NCBI GenBank assembly: GCA_937924505.1 | Contig: CALDSR010000011.1 | Location: forward strand, 1-53,962 | Source of the DNA: an uncultured Granulosicoccus sp. | GTDB taxonomy: Bacteria > Pseudomonadota > Gammaproteobacteria > Granulosicoccales > Granulosicoccaceae | Length of the DNA stretch: 53,962 bases | Direction of reading: 5' to 3' | Shown: in pieces, positions 35,154 through 43,839 of the stretch | Numbering within the stretch: the first letter of the stretch is position 1 | How the letters are laid out: each line of letters opens with the position of its first letter | Translations under genes and position numbers: made by a program | Notes under the pieces: model-generated | What the model was told of the DNA's origin: nothing | Seen by the model: the letters and a program-made list of their open reading frames with translations, nothing else | The model's database searches: none

Positions 35154-37078
35154 TCAGGCTCGTTCGCAAAGAACTGTTGCAATTGATTCCTATCGCTTTC
35201 CTGTGGCTTGCGGTCTTTGCCATTTCGTATCTTGTACAAATTTTTACCGAACGCCTGGATGAACAGACATTTGGGGGTTGGTGTTCAGAGCACTGTGATT
35301 TGGCGCCGAGCTATGCGGTCACCATTGTCCTCATGTTGATCACCCTCGTGACCGCCTACAGTTTGTTTCCTCGCGAACACGATGATTCGACGGTCGACTT
35401 CCTTCGTGCTTTGCCGGTTTCCAGGCGCTCGATTTTTATTGCCAAGTTCCTGGCTGCATGGATACTGTTGATCGGATTGAATTTGCTGGGCTATGGCACT
35501 GATTACTTGCTGTTGAAACTTAATCCACAATCCATCAGTGGCCGTTTCTATCCGGAAGTCTGGGGCAGTCTCTTGCTACGAGACTGTCTGTTTGCCTTCG
35601 TGGTGTTGAGTCACGGCGTTTTATTATCCTGGTTCAGAACGCTCGGACTGATCATTTATGGTCTTTATTTTCTGCTGTTGATGTTGTTTGAATCCAGCGT
35701 CGGAAGCGCTGGGATTTTCAGCATTTTCCAGTTCATGACCAATGAATATCATGGCTCAACCTTGATTCTGAATTACAAGGCCATTGGAGTTCACCTGGGT
35801 GTTGCCTGCATTTGTTTGTTGATCGCTTATCAACTCTGGAATCGTTCAGATTCCGCGCGCACGGGTGGCAAGTCGCACAAGCGTTCGTCGCGCATCTGGC
35901 AAACACTCGGGGGCCTGGTAGCATTTTTAACGATTGCTGTCGGAATCCTTGGCATGATTGATCGCGAGACAGGCGGTGCCACGTCAACTGAGCTTGATGT
36001 GACTACAACAGAGCACTTTCGGTTTGTTTTCAACAAGGACAGGGTAAAAACCGTGTCGTACATGTTGGATCATGCGGAAAACGATTTCGAAAGACTAGGT
36101 GAGATTCTTGGCGTTGCGTCATTGCCGCAAGTCCGTGTTGATTTGTCTGCGCAAAGTGAGCATGCGGCAGGGCTTGCCAAATGGAAAAAAATCCAGATGG
36201 ATCTGGATGCATTCAGAAACGATGTATCGCAACGCCGAGTATTGGTTCATGAAGCGGCTCACGTGCTTCAGGCGGTGGAATCTGATCGCGCTTTTGCTGC
36301 CAACTATGGCGCAACCCGATTTTTTATCGAAGGAATGGCGCAGTATGTATCGTTTCTGGTTGTCCCGGAAACGACGCGACGAAATTCCAACTGGCAACTG
36401 GCTGCTGTTGCATGGAAGCGTCAACATATCGAATTCAATGATTTGATCGATGAAGCGAGCTTCAGCAAGCGCTTTGATCCAGAGCTTCATTACAGTCTCG
36501 GAGATATGTGGACTGCGGCGCTGGTTGATACCTGCGGTGAAAGTGTCCTCGGCGATATCCTGCGAGCCGTTGGCCGAGATGACGCGCCGTTGGGCTTGCC
36601 GGCAACGTTCTTTTGGCGTGACACGATGCGTGAGGTGCGCTGTGAGCTGGACACGGTCAATATGCGCTGGCGCGAACTTCTGACTGAAATTCACGATAGC
36701 GTTGACGAGAGGCGTTTTCCGAAATTTGACAAGCTGATTGTCAGCAGAAACACTGATTTGAATCAGATCAATATTCGTGCATCCCTGGAAGCTTTTGATG
36801 GTGACGATGCACTTGATGAGTCGATAATTGGACAGATGCGTTTCTCTGCACGCTTGTCGAGCTCGGCACAGATCGCCGCTACCAGTCCGCGAGTATTCAG
36901 AGGGTCACTGGCGATTGATGAGGAGACGGAGCAGCCCTATGTGAGCTTCTCAATTCCCGATTATCTTGTTCCGGGCAATCGATTTCGTTACCAACTTGGC
37001 CTCACGCCATCACGTGACTCGCGTTATTACTACGATACGTGGCGCAGCGGCAGCGCGGTCGCCGGTCCATCCAACTAG
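35150..37078 (+). CDS. ABC-2-type membrane subunit fused to a predicted zinc metallopeptidase (gluzincin, peptidase MA-like)
   Basis: The 642-residue protein has about six hydrophobic segments in residues 1-265 (IPIAFLWLAVFAISYLVQIF, YAVTIVLMLITLVTAY, FLAAWILLIGLNLLGYG, LIIYGLYFLLLMLFES, GVHLGVACICLLIAYQLW, LGGLVAFLTIAVGILGMI). A soluble C-terminal half follows. It carries HEAAH at 367-371 and Glu 394 in FFIEGMAQYVSF, the zinc ligands and catalytic Glu expected of a gluzincin, with 22 residues between HEAAH and the third ligand. LHYSLGDMWTAALVDTCGESVLGDILRAVGR follows as in peptidase MA families. ATG overlaps the previous stop as ATGA. Larger ABC-permease/M1-peptidase fusions are known; this compact paired form I do not recognise. 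The substrate is unknown. Confidence 0.8.
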   Translation: MIRLVRKELLQLIPIAFLWLAVFAISYLVQIFTERLDEQTFGGWCSEHCDLAPSYAVTIVLMLITLVTAYSLFPREHDDSTVDFLRALPVSRRSIFIAKFLAAWILLIGLNLLGYGTDYLLLKLNPQSISGRFYPEVWGSLLLRDCLFAFVVLSHGVLLSWFRTLGLIIYGLYFLLLMLFESSVGSAGIFSIFQFMTNEYHGSTLILNYKAIGVHLGVACICLLIAYQLWNRSDSARTGGKSHKRSSRIWQTLGGLVAFLTIAVGILGMIDRETGGATSTELDVTTTEHFRFVFNKDRVKTVSYMLDHAENDFERLGEILGVASLPQVRVDLSAQSEHAAGLAKWKKIQMDLDAFRNDVSQRRVLVHEAAHVLQAVESDRAFAANYGATRFFIEGMAQYVSFLVVPETTRRNSNWQLAAVAWKRQHIEFNDLIDEASFSKRFDPELHYSLGDMWTAALVDTCGESVLGDILRAVGRDDAPLGLPATFFWRDTMREVRCELDTVNMRWRELLTEIHDSVDERRFPKFDKLIVSRNTDLNQINIRASLEAFDGDDALDESIIGQMRFSARLSSSAQIAATSPRVFRGSLAIDEETEQPYVSFSIPDYLVPGNRFRYQLGLTPSRDSRYYYDTWRSGSAVAGPSN

Positions 37079-39546
37079 ACAACCAGTTTCAGGTCCCGTG
37101 ATTTCGTGACGGCGGCGTTCTCAAGTGTTGCAATTGGCGTGATACCCCACCGGCTGATGAACTGGATTGCAGGCGCGGGTTTGTCGAACAGATATCCTTG
37201 AAACCGGGTGACTGAGAGAGATTTTAAAGTATCCAGTTGTTCCGTCTTCTCAACGCCTTCGGCCACGACTTCGATATCCAGCTGTTGGCAGATCTCGACA
37301 AGGCGCGGTAGTACGATGTCGTCGTTCATCCAGCGTCTGTCTATCTTTGCCGAGTCTGGTGCAAGGGTGGTCAGGCGATCGAGATTCGAATGATGCAAGC
37401 CGACATCATCCACTGCCACCTTGATGCCTGTCCTCTTGATACGATTAATCAGTTGTGGGTCAAGTGATTCTGTACATTCTGATATTTCGATAGTCAGTTG
37501 GTGTGTTGCGAGGTTTTTGTTTTCAAGCGCTTCAGTCAGCAAGCTGATACATGAGGGGTTTCGCAGAGTCTCGCCAGTGACGTTTAAGGAGACGGTAAAA
37601 TCGTTGTCGATCATGCCTGCATCACGCCATCGGCTGACAGCGTGTACGGCGTTGCCTATGACATACTTGTCAAGTTCATGACCAAGTGGTTGCCTGCGAA
37701 TATCACCCAGAAAATCATTCGGCAATACAATTGCGCCGTCCCGTGTACGCAAGCGCACCAGGGCTTCTGCGCCTCGAAGTTTTATCTGACCGGATGCGGC
37801 CACCGTGACGATCGGTTGATACCAGAGTTCGATACGGTTTTCCTGCAGAGCTCGGTCGACCGCTTTGGATGCCATACTCGTCGAGCCATGCCGCGTCTGG
37901 CGCATTTTCTTCTGCTCGTACATCAGGGTATCTGCGTCGGTCAATACGTCATTCAGTCCTCGGCCATCGGTCGACGTTGCCAGTCCGATGCTACAGGCAA
38001 TAGCATGCTGACCAGCATCGGTTTTCACGGGTACGTCGAATGCTCGATGTAGCCGGGTTGCCATGTCTGCAGCGGCCTGGTGATCGGTATCCGGTAGAAT
38101 GATGACAAATTCATCGCCGCCCCAGCGTGCCAATGTGGCGTTGTCGGGAATCATCGATGCCAATCGCTGAGCAACAATAACGAGCACGTCATCGCCGATG
38201 CCATGTCCGTACTGATCATTAACGGATTTGAATCCGTCAAGATCGAGAAACATAACGGAGTCGGTGGTGACTGAATCCGTACTCAGTGCACGAATAACCG
38301 AGTTCGCGTGCTTACGATTGTAAAGGCCGGTCAAATCGTCGTGTAATGCTTGATGACGCAGGCGGTCCTCAATGACGATGCGCTTCTTCTGGTCTGCTTG
38401 AAGATCGTTTGCGAGACGGTCGATGCTACGTGCAGCTTCGCCAATTTCATCGCCAGCCTTGTCTTGTATGCGGGTTGTCAGATCCCCGCCCATGATCAAC
38501 TGCGCTGCAGTAGCATTGCGCCGAAGGCGTTTGGCCAGTGGATGGAGATACAGAAAGTAGCCGGCCAACACAACCGCGACGGACAGCATGGCCGCCAGCG
38601 TCATGGATCGACGCAATTTATTGACTGGCAAGAAAGCCTCCTCGGCATCGAGCTTGACGACGAGCCCCCAGCCGGTATCGGGAACAGTGCCGATGGCTAA
38701 TACAGACTCAACGCCACGGTAGTCATCTGCATGAATGACTTTCGCGACCGGAGCCTTCAATGAATGATTGATCGGAAGGTCCGTCGAAACCGGCACGATT
38801 TTTCGGAATGCTGCATTGCGGTCAAAGCGCAGTGGTGTCAGTAATTGTGCATCGCCGTTCATCGTCGCTTGTGCGATATGCCCTTCACTGGAATAGCCGA
38901 CGCCTTCGTGCTCTGAGACCAGATCGACGACGGGGCCAAGTCGGGTTTCGAGCAGTAGCGAGCCGACAATTAGTCCATCCATCGCTCTGATCGGGGTGAC
39001 CAGGCCAAGCCGCGGTTCATCACCCGCAAGAAATGCATCACCAAATGTCGTCTGACCTGTTTCGATAACGCTCTGGGTTAGTGACGTGTTGGCAGGCTGC
39101 CAGCTATATCCGTCGGTTTGTCCGAGAACTTTGCCATCAAGGTTGATAATTTGCAGCTCAACGATTTCCGATACCTGAGTGCCAGCCTTGAGAATCAGCC
39201 TCGTCGCAAGTTCGTGCAAGGGATGTTTGGCTACTGGGTTAACGGCTTCGAAACCATCGTATCCCCCGACCACGTGATTCTTTGGCAGATAACCTTGTTC
39301 AATCGCATGCAGCTCGCCCAGAAAACGTTTGATATGGTCACCATCGGCGAGGCTGCTGGCATCCTGGCGATAGTCGGCAAGGATGTTGTCGATCCGTGCC
39401 GCCTCAAGACGCTGGTTGTTCAATAGCGTCATTTCGACGCGTTCGGTCAATTGTTGGTCGAACAGGTGAATTGAAAACCCACTGGTAACTATCAGTGGCA
39501 CCAGCACCGATAGTAGGCAAAGCAAGAGTTTGGCGCGTATTCCCAT
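37075..39546 (-). CDS. dCache-HAMP-GGDEF-EAL protein (c-di-GMP synthesis/hydrolysis)
   Basis: The 823-residue inner-membrane protein has two transmembrane segments (LLLCLLSVLVPLIVTSGFSIHLF near the start; LAAMLSVAVVLAGYFLYL around 325). They enclose a dCache-like periplasmic sensor of about 290 residues, followed by HAMP (LRRNATAAQLIMGGDLTTRIQDKAGDEIGEAARSI). The cyclase site GGDEF is intact at 476-480, and the EAL domain has Glu 594. The metal-binding residues of EAL, EISE, DD, KID and AEGVE are present, but the usual DDFGTG loop reads DDVGLHH. AGGAG lies 12 bases before ATG 39546; a TTG at 39558 is the alternative. Its stop shares CTAG with the convergent permease stop. A CRP-type site lies upstream at 39593. 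Confidence 0.92.
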   Translation of the reverse strand: MGIRAKLLLCLLSVLVPLIVTSGFSIHLFDQQLTERVEMTLLNNQRLEAARIDNILADYRQDASSLADGDHIKRFLGELHAIEQGYLPKNHVVGGYDGFEAVNPVAKHPLHELATRLILKAGTQVSEIVELQIINLDGKVLGQTDGYSWQPANTSLTQSVIETGQTTFGDAFLAGDEPRLGLVTPIRAMDGLIVGSLLLETRLGPVVDLVSEHEGVGYSSEGHIAQATMNGDAQLLTPLRFDRNAAFRKIVPVSTDLPINHSLKAPVAKVIHADDYRGVESVLAIGTVPDTGWGLVVKLDAEEAFLPVNKLRRSMTLAAMLSVAVVLAGYFLYLHPLAKRLRRNATAAQLIMGGDLTTRIQDKAGDEIGEAARSIDRLANDLQADQKKRIVIEDRLRHQALHDDLTGLYNRKHANSVIRALSTDSVTTDSVMFLDLDGFKSVNDQYGHGIGDDVLVIVAQRLASMIPDNATLARWGGDEFVIILPDTDHQAAADMATRLHRAFDVPVKTDAGQHAIACSIGLATSTDGRGLNDVLTDADTLMYEQKKMRQTRHGSTSMASKAVDRALQENRIELWYQPIVTVAASGQIKLRGAEALVRLRTRDGAIVLPNDFLGDIRRQPLGHELDKYVIGNAVHAVSRWRDAGMIDNDFTVSLNVTGETLRNPSCISLLTEALENKNLATHQLTIEISECTESLDPQLINRIKRTGIKVAVDDVGLHHSNLDRLTTLAPDSAKIDRRWMNDDIVLPRLVEICQQLDIEVVAEGVEKTEQLDTLKSLSVTRFQGYLFDKPAPAIQFISRWGITPIATLENAAVTKSRDLKLVV

Positions 39547-39592
39547 AACAACGAACAACTCCTGACCCCGGATGCCTGATGCCGCATTGAAG

Positions 39593-39608
39593 TGTGATCA
39601 ATATCACA
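39593..39608. promoter_or_regulatory. CRP/Vfr-type operator
   Basis: TGTGATCAATATCACA has perfect TGTGA and TCACA half-sites with 6 bases between and differs from the symmetric consensus core TCTAGA at two positions. It lies 46 bases upstream of the GGDEF-EAL start and about 45 bases before the predicted start from the plus-strand TATAAT at 39633. The GTGAT-N4-ATCAC form also leaves an FNR-like regulator possible, but the outer G and C favour CRP. Confidence 0.7.
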
Positions 39609-39796
39609 CGAACAGCTGAATTCGTAGCGCTCTATAATGCCCGAAACTTCACCTGCTTCCGGCTTAAATATTCTCAACAGGAAGAGGGGAAATTGAAAAA
39701 AACAATAAAAACAACAAGATAGATTCTTGTCGTGGTGTTGCCAGCGCTTTGCACTAGACGAAAGTTTTCTCTACTCGAGTGTCAGACGGCAGATGC

Positions 39797-39824
39797 TGCA
39801 CACAAGGGATTTATTGCGTATACT
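39797..39824 (+). promoter_or_regulatory. Sigma70-type promoter for rpsP-rimM-trmD-rplS
   Basis: TGCACA (39797-39802) and TATACT (39819-39824) with a 16-base spacer predict transcription from about 39831, leaving a leader of about 66 bases before rpsP. The leader starts with GGGAGTTCCC, a small hairpin. Call by eye. Confidence 0.45.
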
Positions 39825-39896
39825 TGGGAGTTCCCTCGGGTAGAGGTCTTTACCTGCCTGAATTACCTTGAGTTTGCAGTAAGAGATTGCACGTAA

Positions 39897-40154
39897 ATGG
39901 TTACGATTCGTCTGTCGCGCGGTGGCGCGAAAAAGCAGCCGTTCTATCACATTGTCGCGACAGATAGTCGTGCTCGTCGTGATGGTCGCTATATTGAGCG
40001 TCTGGGTTACTTCAATCCGGTTGCCCGTGGTCAGGCGACACCGGTCGAACTCGACTTGTCTCGGGTCGATTACTGGGTAGGTTGTGGCGCCCAGATGAGT
40101 GATCGCGTCCGCTCTATTGTCAAGAGCTATCGCAAGGAGCATGCAGCAGCCTGA
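39897..40154 (+). CDS. rpsP: 30S ribosomal protein S16
   Basis: The 85-residue protein opens [41 protein letters not shown], the S16 signature. It binds 16S rRNA early in 30S assembly. Length is standard (82-90). The last 14 bases overlap rimM. It leads the classical rpsP-rimM-trmD-rplS operon. A GAGA element is the only Shine-Dalgarno-like sequence upstream, about 10 bases before the ATG. Confidence 0.98.
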   Translation: MVTIRLSRGGAKKQPFYHIVATDSRARRDGRYIERLGYFNPVARGQATPVELDLSRVDYWVGCGAQMSDRVRSIVKSYRKEHAAA

Positions 40155-40698
40155 TCACCGCGCAGCCTCTGACCAGGCAGCGCCACCTGATGAGGCAGCG
40201 GTCGTCTGGCTGGGTCGCATCACCGCAATTTACGGTCTGCGTGGCTGGGTCAAGGTCCACTCGGATACCAACCCGCGAAACAACATAACGCAGTTCAAGC
40301 GCTGGTGGCTACGCCAGCACGGCAAGTGGACGGAGATCCGTGTTTTGAACGGCCGGCCACAAGGGAAGACAATCGTTGCATCGCTCGATGATGTGACATC
40401 ACCGGATCGGGCCAGTGCGCTGATCGGTGCTGAAATCGCAGTGCTCCGGGACGATCTGCCAGAAGCGGCGCCCGGCGAGTTTTACTGGACAGACCTTTTG
40501 GGAATGTCGGTTCAGACGATAGACAATAACGTCATAGGTACCGTCAAGCGAATGTTCGAGACGGGAGCCAATGACGTGATGGTAGTTGGTTCGCCATTTA
40601 ACAAGGAAATTCTGGTGCCATGGGTGGTGCCTTCGGTGATCACGGATGTCGATATGCAAGCCCGGCTGATTACGGTCGACTGGGACCCGGACTTCTGA
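40141..40698 (+). CDS. rimM: 16S rRNA processing protein RimM
   Basis: RimM binds S19 and the 30S head during maturation. The 185-residue protein shows [29 protein letters not shown] (N-terminal beta-barrel) and the linker [14 protein letters not shown]. The PRC-barrel half reads [17 protein letters not shown] and [16 protein letters not shown] start it at ATG 40141 behind AAGGAG, giving a 14-base overlap with rpsP. A longer frame from 40099 lies inside rpsP. Its stop overlaps the trmD start by one base (TGATG). Confidence 0.95.
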   Translation: MQQPDHRAASDQAAPPDEAAVVWLGRITAIYGLRGWVKVHSDTNPRNNITQFKRWWLRQHGKWTEIRVLNGRPQGKTIVASLDDVTSPDRASALIGAEIAVLRDDLPEAAPGEFYWTDLLGMSVQTIDNNVIGTVKRMFETGANDVMVVGSPFNKEILVPWVVPSVITDVDMQARLITVDWDPDF

Positions 40699-41432
40699 TG
40701 CATTTTGGTGTGGTTACAGTGTTCCCGGAGATGCTTGAGGAGGCTCTGGGGGTCGGTGTCATTGCCAGAGCGCGTGAGAACGGCTTGATTAAATGTGGAT
40801 TTGCCAACCCGCGAGACTGGACCAGCGATCGGCATCGAACCATTGATGACCGACCGTTTGGGGGTGGGCCCGGCATGGTCATGAAGGCTGAGCCATTAAC
40901 GGCGGCGGTCGGCAGCTTGCGAGAGCAGATGCCAAGTGCCCCGGTGATTTATTTGTCACCGCAGGGCAGACGTTTTGACCAGTCAATGGCGAGACGCTGG
41001 CAGCAAGATGGAGCGCTGATTCTGATCAGCGGACGATATGAAGGCGTCGACGAGCGAGTGATCGAGTCGGTGGTTGACGAGGAAGTATCACTTGGGGATT
41101 TTGTCCTGAGTGGCGGCGAAATGGCGGCATTGGTCATGATCGATGCAGTCTCGCGGCTGGTTCCCGGTGTTCTGGGGGATCCGCTGTCAGCCGAACAGGA
41201 CTCGTTTGGTGAGGATGGTCTTCTGGACTGCCCGCATTACACGCGTCCTGAAGAGTTCGCAGGTCGAGTGGTGCCCAAGGTGCTACTCTCCGGTGATCAC
41301 AAAGCCATTGCCCGCTGGCGACGTCAGCAGGCGTTGACAAGAACAAGGGACAGGCGTCCTGATTTGCTGGCAACGGCGAAACTGACGACTGAAGACAAAG
41401 CATTTTTACAGAATTCGAAACCGAATTCTTGA
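40698..41432 (+). CDS. trmD: tRNA (guanine-N1)-methyltransferase TrmD
   Basis: TrmD methylates G37 of tRNAs, using a trefoil-knot SPOUT fold to bind S-adenosylmethionine. The 244-residue protein has [64 protein letters not shown] and [27 protein letters not shown], all diagnostic, and the C-terminal HYTRPEEF. Start at ATG 40698, one base inside the rimM stop; earlier in-frame starts fall inside rimM. rplS follows 18 bases after its stop. Confidence 0.97.
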   Translation: MHFGVVTVFPEMLEEALGVGVIARARENGLIKCGFANPRDWTSDRHRTIDDRPFGGGPGMVMKAEPLTAAVGSLREQMPSAPVIYLSPQGRRFDQSMARRWQQDGALILISGRYEGVDERVIESVVDEEVSLGDFVLSGGEMAALVMIDAVSRLVPGVLGDPLSAEQDSFGEDGLLDCPHYTRPEEFAGRVVPKVLLSGDHKAIARWRRQQALTRTRDRRPDLLATAKLTTEDKAFLQNSKPNS

Positions 41433-41450
41433 GACACAAGAGTTAGGGCC

Positions 41451-41795
41451 ATGAGCAAGATCATCGACGCAATCAATGCCGAGCAGATGTCAAAGGACAT
41501 TCCGGCGTTTTCTTCAGGTGACACGGTAGTCGTGCAAGTTCGCGTCAAGGAAGGTGAGCGAGAGCGCCTTCAGGCATTTGAAGGGGTTGTCATTGCCAAG
41601 CGTAACCGCGGCTTGAATTCTGCCTTCACCGTCCGCAAGATTTCTCACGGCGAAGGTGTTGAGCGAGTCTTCCAGACTTACTCATCCACTGTTGCAAGCA
41701 TTGAAGTCAAGCGTCGTGGTGATGTACGGCGAGCCAAGCTCTACTACCTGCGTGGCTTGACGGGACGTGCGGCTCGTATCAAGGAAAAGTTGTAA
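41451..41795 (+). CDS. rplS: 50S ribosomal protein L19
   Basis: The 114-residue protein contains [35 protein letters not shown] and [26 protein letters not shown] sequence (here [21 protein letters not shown]), and [30 protein letters not shown]19 sits at the 30S-50S interface. Length is exactly that usual in gammaproteobacteria. Last gene of the rpsP operon; htpG follows after 42 bases without a visible terminator. Confidence 0.98.
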   Translation: MSKIIDAINAEQMSKDIPAFSSGDTVVVQVRVKEGERERLQAFEGVVIAKRNRGLNSAFTVRKISHGEGVERVFQTYSSTVASIEVKRRGDVRRAKLYYLRGLTGRAARIKEKL

Positions 41796-41837
41796 TCCTT
41801 GTCACTATATTTCCTTTGTAAACGCAGTACGTAAGAC

Positions 41838-43817
41838 ATGACCGAAAACACCGAGACAATGACCTTCCAGGCGGAGGTCAACCAGCTGTTGCAGCTGATG
41901 ATTCACTCGCTGTACAGCAACCAGGAGATTTTTCTTCGGGAGCTGATTTCCAACAGCTCTGATGCCTGTGACAAATTGCGCTTCGAGTCTATCGAAGATG
42001 CTTCACTGCTCGGTGATGACAGCGAATTGACCATTGTTGTCGCTGCCGACAGCGATGCCAAGACCGTCACGATCAGTGATAACGGTATCGGTATGAATCG
42101 CGATGAGGTCATTGCGAACATTGGCACCATAGCCAAATCTGGTACCAAGCAGTTCCTCGAATCACTCACGGGCGATCAAAAAACGGACGCCCGCATGATT
42201 GGCCAGTTTGGTGTCGGTTTCTATTCAGCCTTTGTTGTCGCTGATCGCGTTGTGCTGGAAACACGCAAGGCAGGCGATGCATCGACTGATGCTACACGCT
42301 GGGAATCTGATGCCTCAGGCGGATACACCCTGACCGAAATCGACAAGGACGAGCGGGGCACGAAGATTGTCCTGCATCTCAAGGACGACTGTGGTGAATT
42401 TGCCAGCGACTATCGTCTGAAAAGCATTATCAAGAAATACTCCGATCACATTACCTTCCCGATCATGATGATGGGTGAAGTGCCCCCGGTACCGGAAACG
42501 GAAACCGACGATGGTGCGGAGGTGGCTCCTGAATCGGATGCGGATAAAACACCGACTGAGCCGCCAGTAGCAAAGCTTGAACAAGTCAATGATGCATCGG
42601 CGTTGTGGACGCGACCAAAATCACAAATTTCTGATGAGGAATACCAGGCCTTCTACAAACAGGTTTGCCATGACTTTGATGACCCATTATCGTGGGTACA
42701 TAACAAGGTCGAAGGGAAGTCTGAATATACCTCTCTGTTGTATATCCCGAAAAAAGCCCCTTTTGATCTTTACGATGGCAATCAGCAACGCAATGGCATA
42801 AAGCTGTTTGTGCAGCGCGTGTTCGTCATGGATGAAGCGGAGAAGTTGATGCCGCGTTATCTCCGCTTCGTACGGGGTCTTGTCGACAGTAACGACCTGC
42901 CACTGAACGTCTCCCGCGAGATTCTGCAGAATAACAAGGTAATTGACACAATCCGCAGTGCCTCCGTCAAGCGCGTACTGGCATTGTTGGAAAAGCTGAG
43001 TGAAAAAGAGCCCGAACAGTACAAATCATTCTGGAACGAGTTTGGTGCCTGCTTGAAAGAGGCGCCTGGTGAAGACTTTGCCAACAAGGAAGAAGTGGCG
43101 AGGTTATATCGCTTTGATACGACGCATAGCGCCAAACAGGGTGAGCTGACAAGCCTGAATGACTATATCGCACGCATGAAGGTGGGTCAGGACAAGATCT
43201 ACTACATCACAGCCGATGGTTACACAGCTGCAAAAAACAGCCCGCATCTGGAGATCTTCACTGACAAGGGTATCGAAGTGCTGCTGATGCATGATCGGGT
43301 GGATGAATGGATGATGTCCTATCTGCACGAATTTGATGGCAAATCTCTTGTCTCTATTGCCAAGGGTGATCTTGATCTGTCAGCCATTGAGGGAGTGGAC
43401 GGCGAGTCCAAGGAATCGCAAGCTGACAAGGAAAAGGCGGCAGCCGATGTGGCGCCAACCATCGAACGCATCAAGCAGGTACTCGACGAGTCCACCAGCG
43501 ACGTACGCGCATCGACCCGACTAACCTCCTCACCGGCGTGTATCGTGATGGGTGAACACGACATGGCATTACACATGCAACAGCTACTCAAGCAGGCTGG
43601 GCATGAAGTGCCGAACACCCAGCCGGTACTTGAGGTCAACCCGACTCACCCGATCCTGACCTTGATGGACCAGGAGCAGGACGATGATCGCTTTGCGGAC
43701 TGGTCTCGATTGTTGCTCGATCAGGCTTTGCTTGCCGATGGTGGGCAACTGGAAGATGGTGCTGGCTTCGTCAAACGAATGAATGACATGTTCCTGGCCC
43801 TGCAAGGAAAGACGTGA
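41838..43817 (+). CDS. htpG: Hsp90-family chaperone HtpG
   Basis: The 659-residue protein has the GHKL ATPase domain (LRELISNSSDACDKLRFE, ISDNGIGMNRDEVIANIGTIAKSGTKQF, GQFGVGFYSAFVVAD). The middle domain starts SALWTRPKSQISDEEYQAFY and contains RGLVDSNDLPLNVSREILQ. The C-terminal dimerisation domain follows. It is longer than Escherichia coli HtpG (624) because the charged linker after residue 210 is expanded to an acidic, Pro-rich stretch (VPETETDDGAEVAPESDADK and onward). I see no sigma32-type promoter in the 42 bases after rplS, so it may be read through from the ribosomal operon or have its promoter inside rplS. Confidence 0.96.
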   Translation: MTENTETMTFQAEVNQLLQLMIHSLYSNQEIFLRELISNSSDACDKLRFESIEDASLLGDDSELTIVVAADSDAKTVTISDNGIGMNRDEVIANIGTIAKSGTKQFLESLTGDQKTDARMIGQFGVGFYSAFVVADRVVLETRKAGDASTDATRWESDASGGYTLTEIDKDERGTKIVLHLKDDCGEFASDYRLKSIIKKYSDHITFPIMMMGEVPPVPETETDDGAEVAPESDADKTPTEPPVAKLEQVNDASALWTRPKSQISDEEYQAFYKQVCHDFDDPLSWVHNKVEGKSEYTSLLYIPKKAPFDLYDGNQQRNGIKLFVQRVFVMDEAEKLMPRYLRFVRGLVDSNDLPLNVSREILQNNKVIDTIRSASVKRVLALLEKLSEKEPEQYKSFWNEFGACLKEAPGEDFANKEEVARLYRFDTTHSAKQGELTSLNDYIARMKVGQDKIYYITADGYTAAKNSPHLEIFTDKGIEVLLMHDRVDEWMMSYLHEFDGKSLVSIAKGDLDLSAIEGVDGESKESQADKEKAAADVAPTIERIKQVLDESTSDVRASTRLTSSPACIVMGEHDMALHMQQLLKQAGHEVPNTQPVLEVNPTHPILTLMDQEQDDDRFADWSRLLLDQALLADGGQLEDGAGFVKRMNDMFLALQGKT

Positions 43818-43839
43818 GAGCCTTGACCCGCTAGACTGG

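Larger units (their letters stand above)
39547..39896. other. 350-base intergenic region between the GGDEF-EAL gene and rpsP
   Basis: This is the longest gene-free stretch in the window. It holds a CRP-type palindrome, a plus-strand TATAAT at 39633-39638, and an AGGAAGAGGGGAAA element at about 39679-39692 followed by a nine-codon frame (TTG 39693, stop TAG 39720) encoding MKKTIKTTR. The rpsP promoter lies at 39797-39824. No tRNA or longer gene is visible. The nine-codon frame may be a leader peptide or chance. Confidence 0.6.

Noticed and set aside
36119..36694. Minus-strand open frame of 191 codons inside the peptidase-bearing permease
   Set aside because: Antisense shadow of a gene with a clear motif-bearing product; no similarity or start signal.
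41796..41837. Sigma32 promoter before htpG
   Set aside because: No CTTGAA or CCCCAT-like element is present in the 42-base gap.
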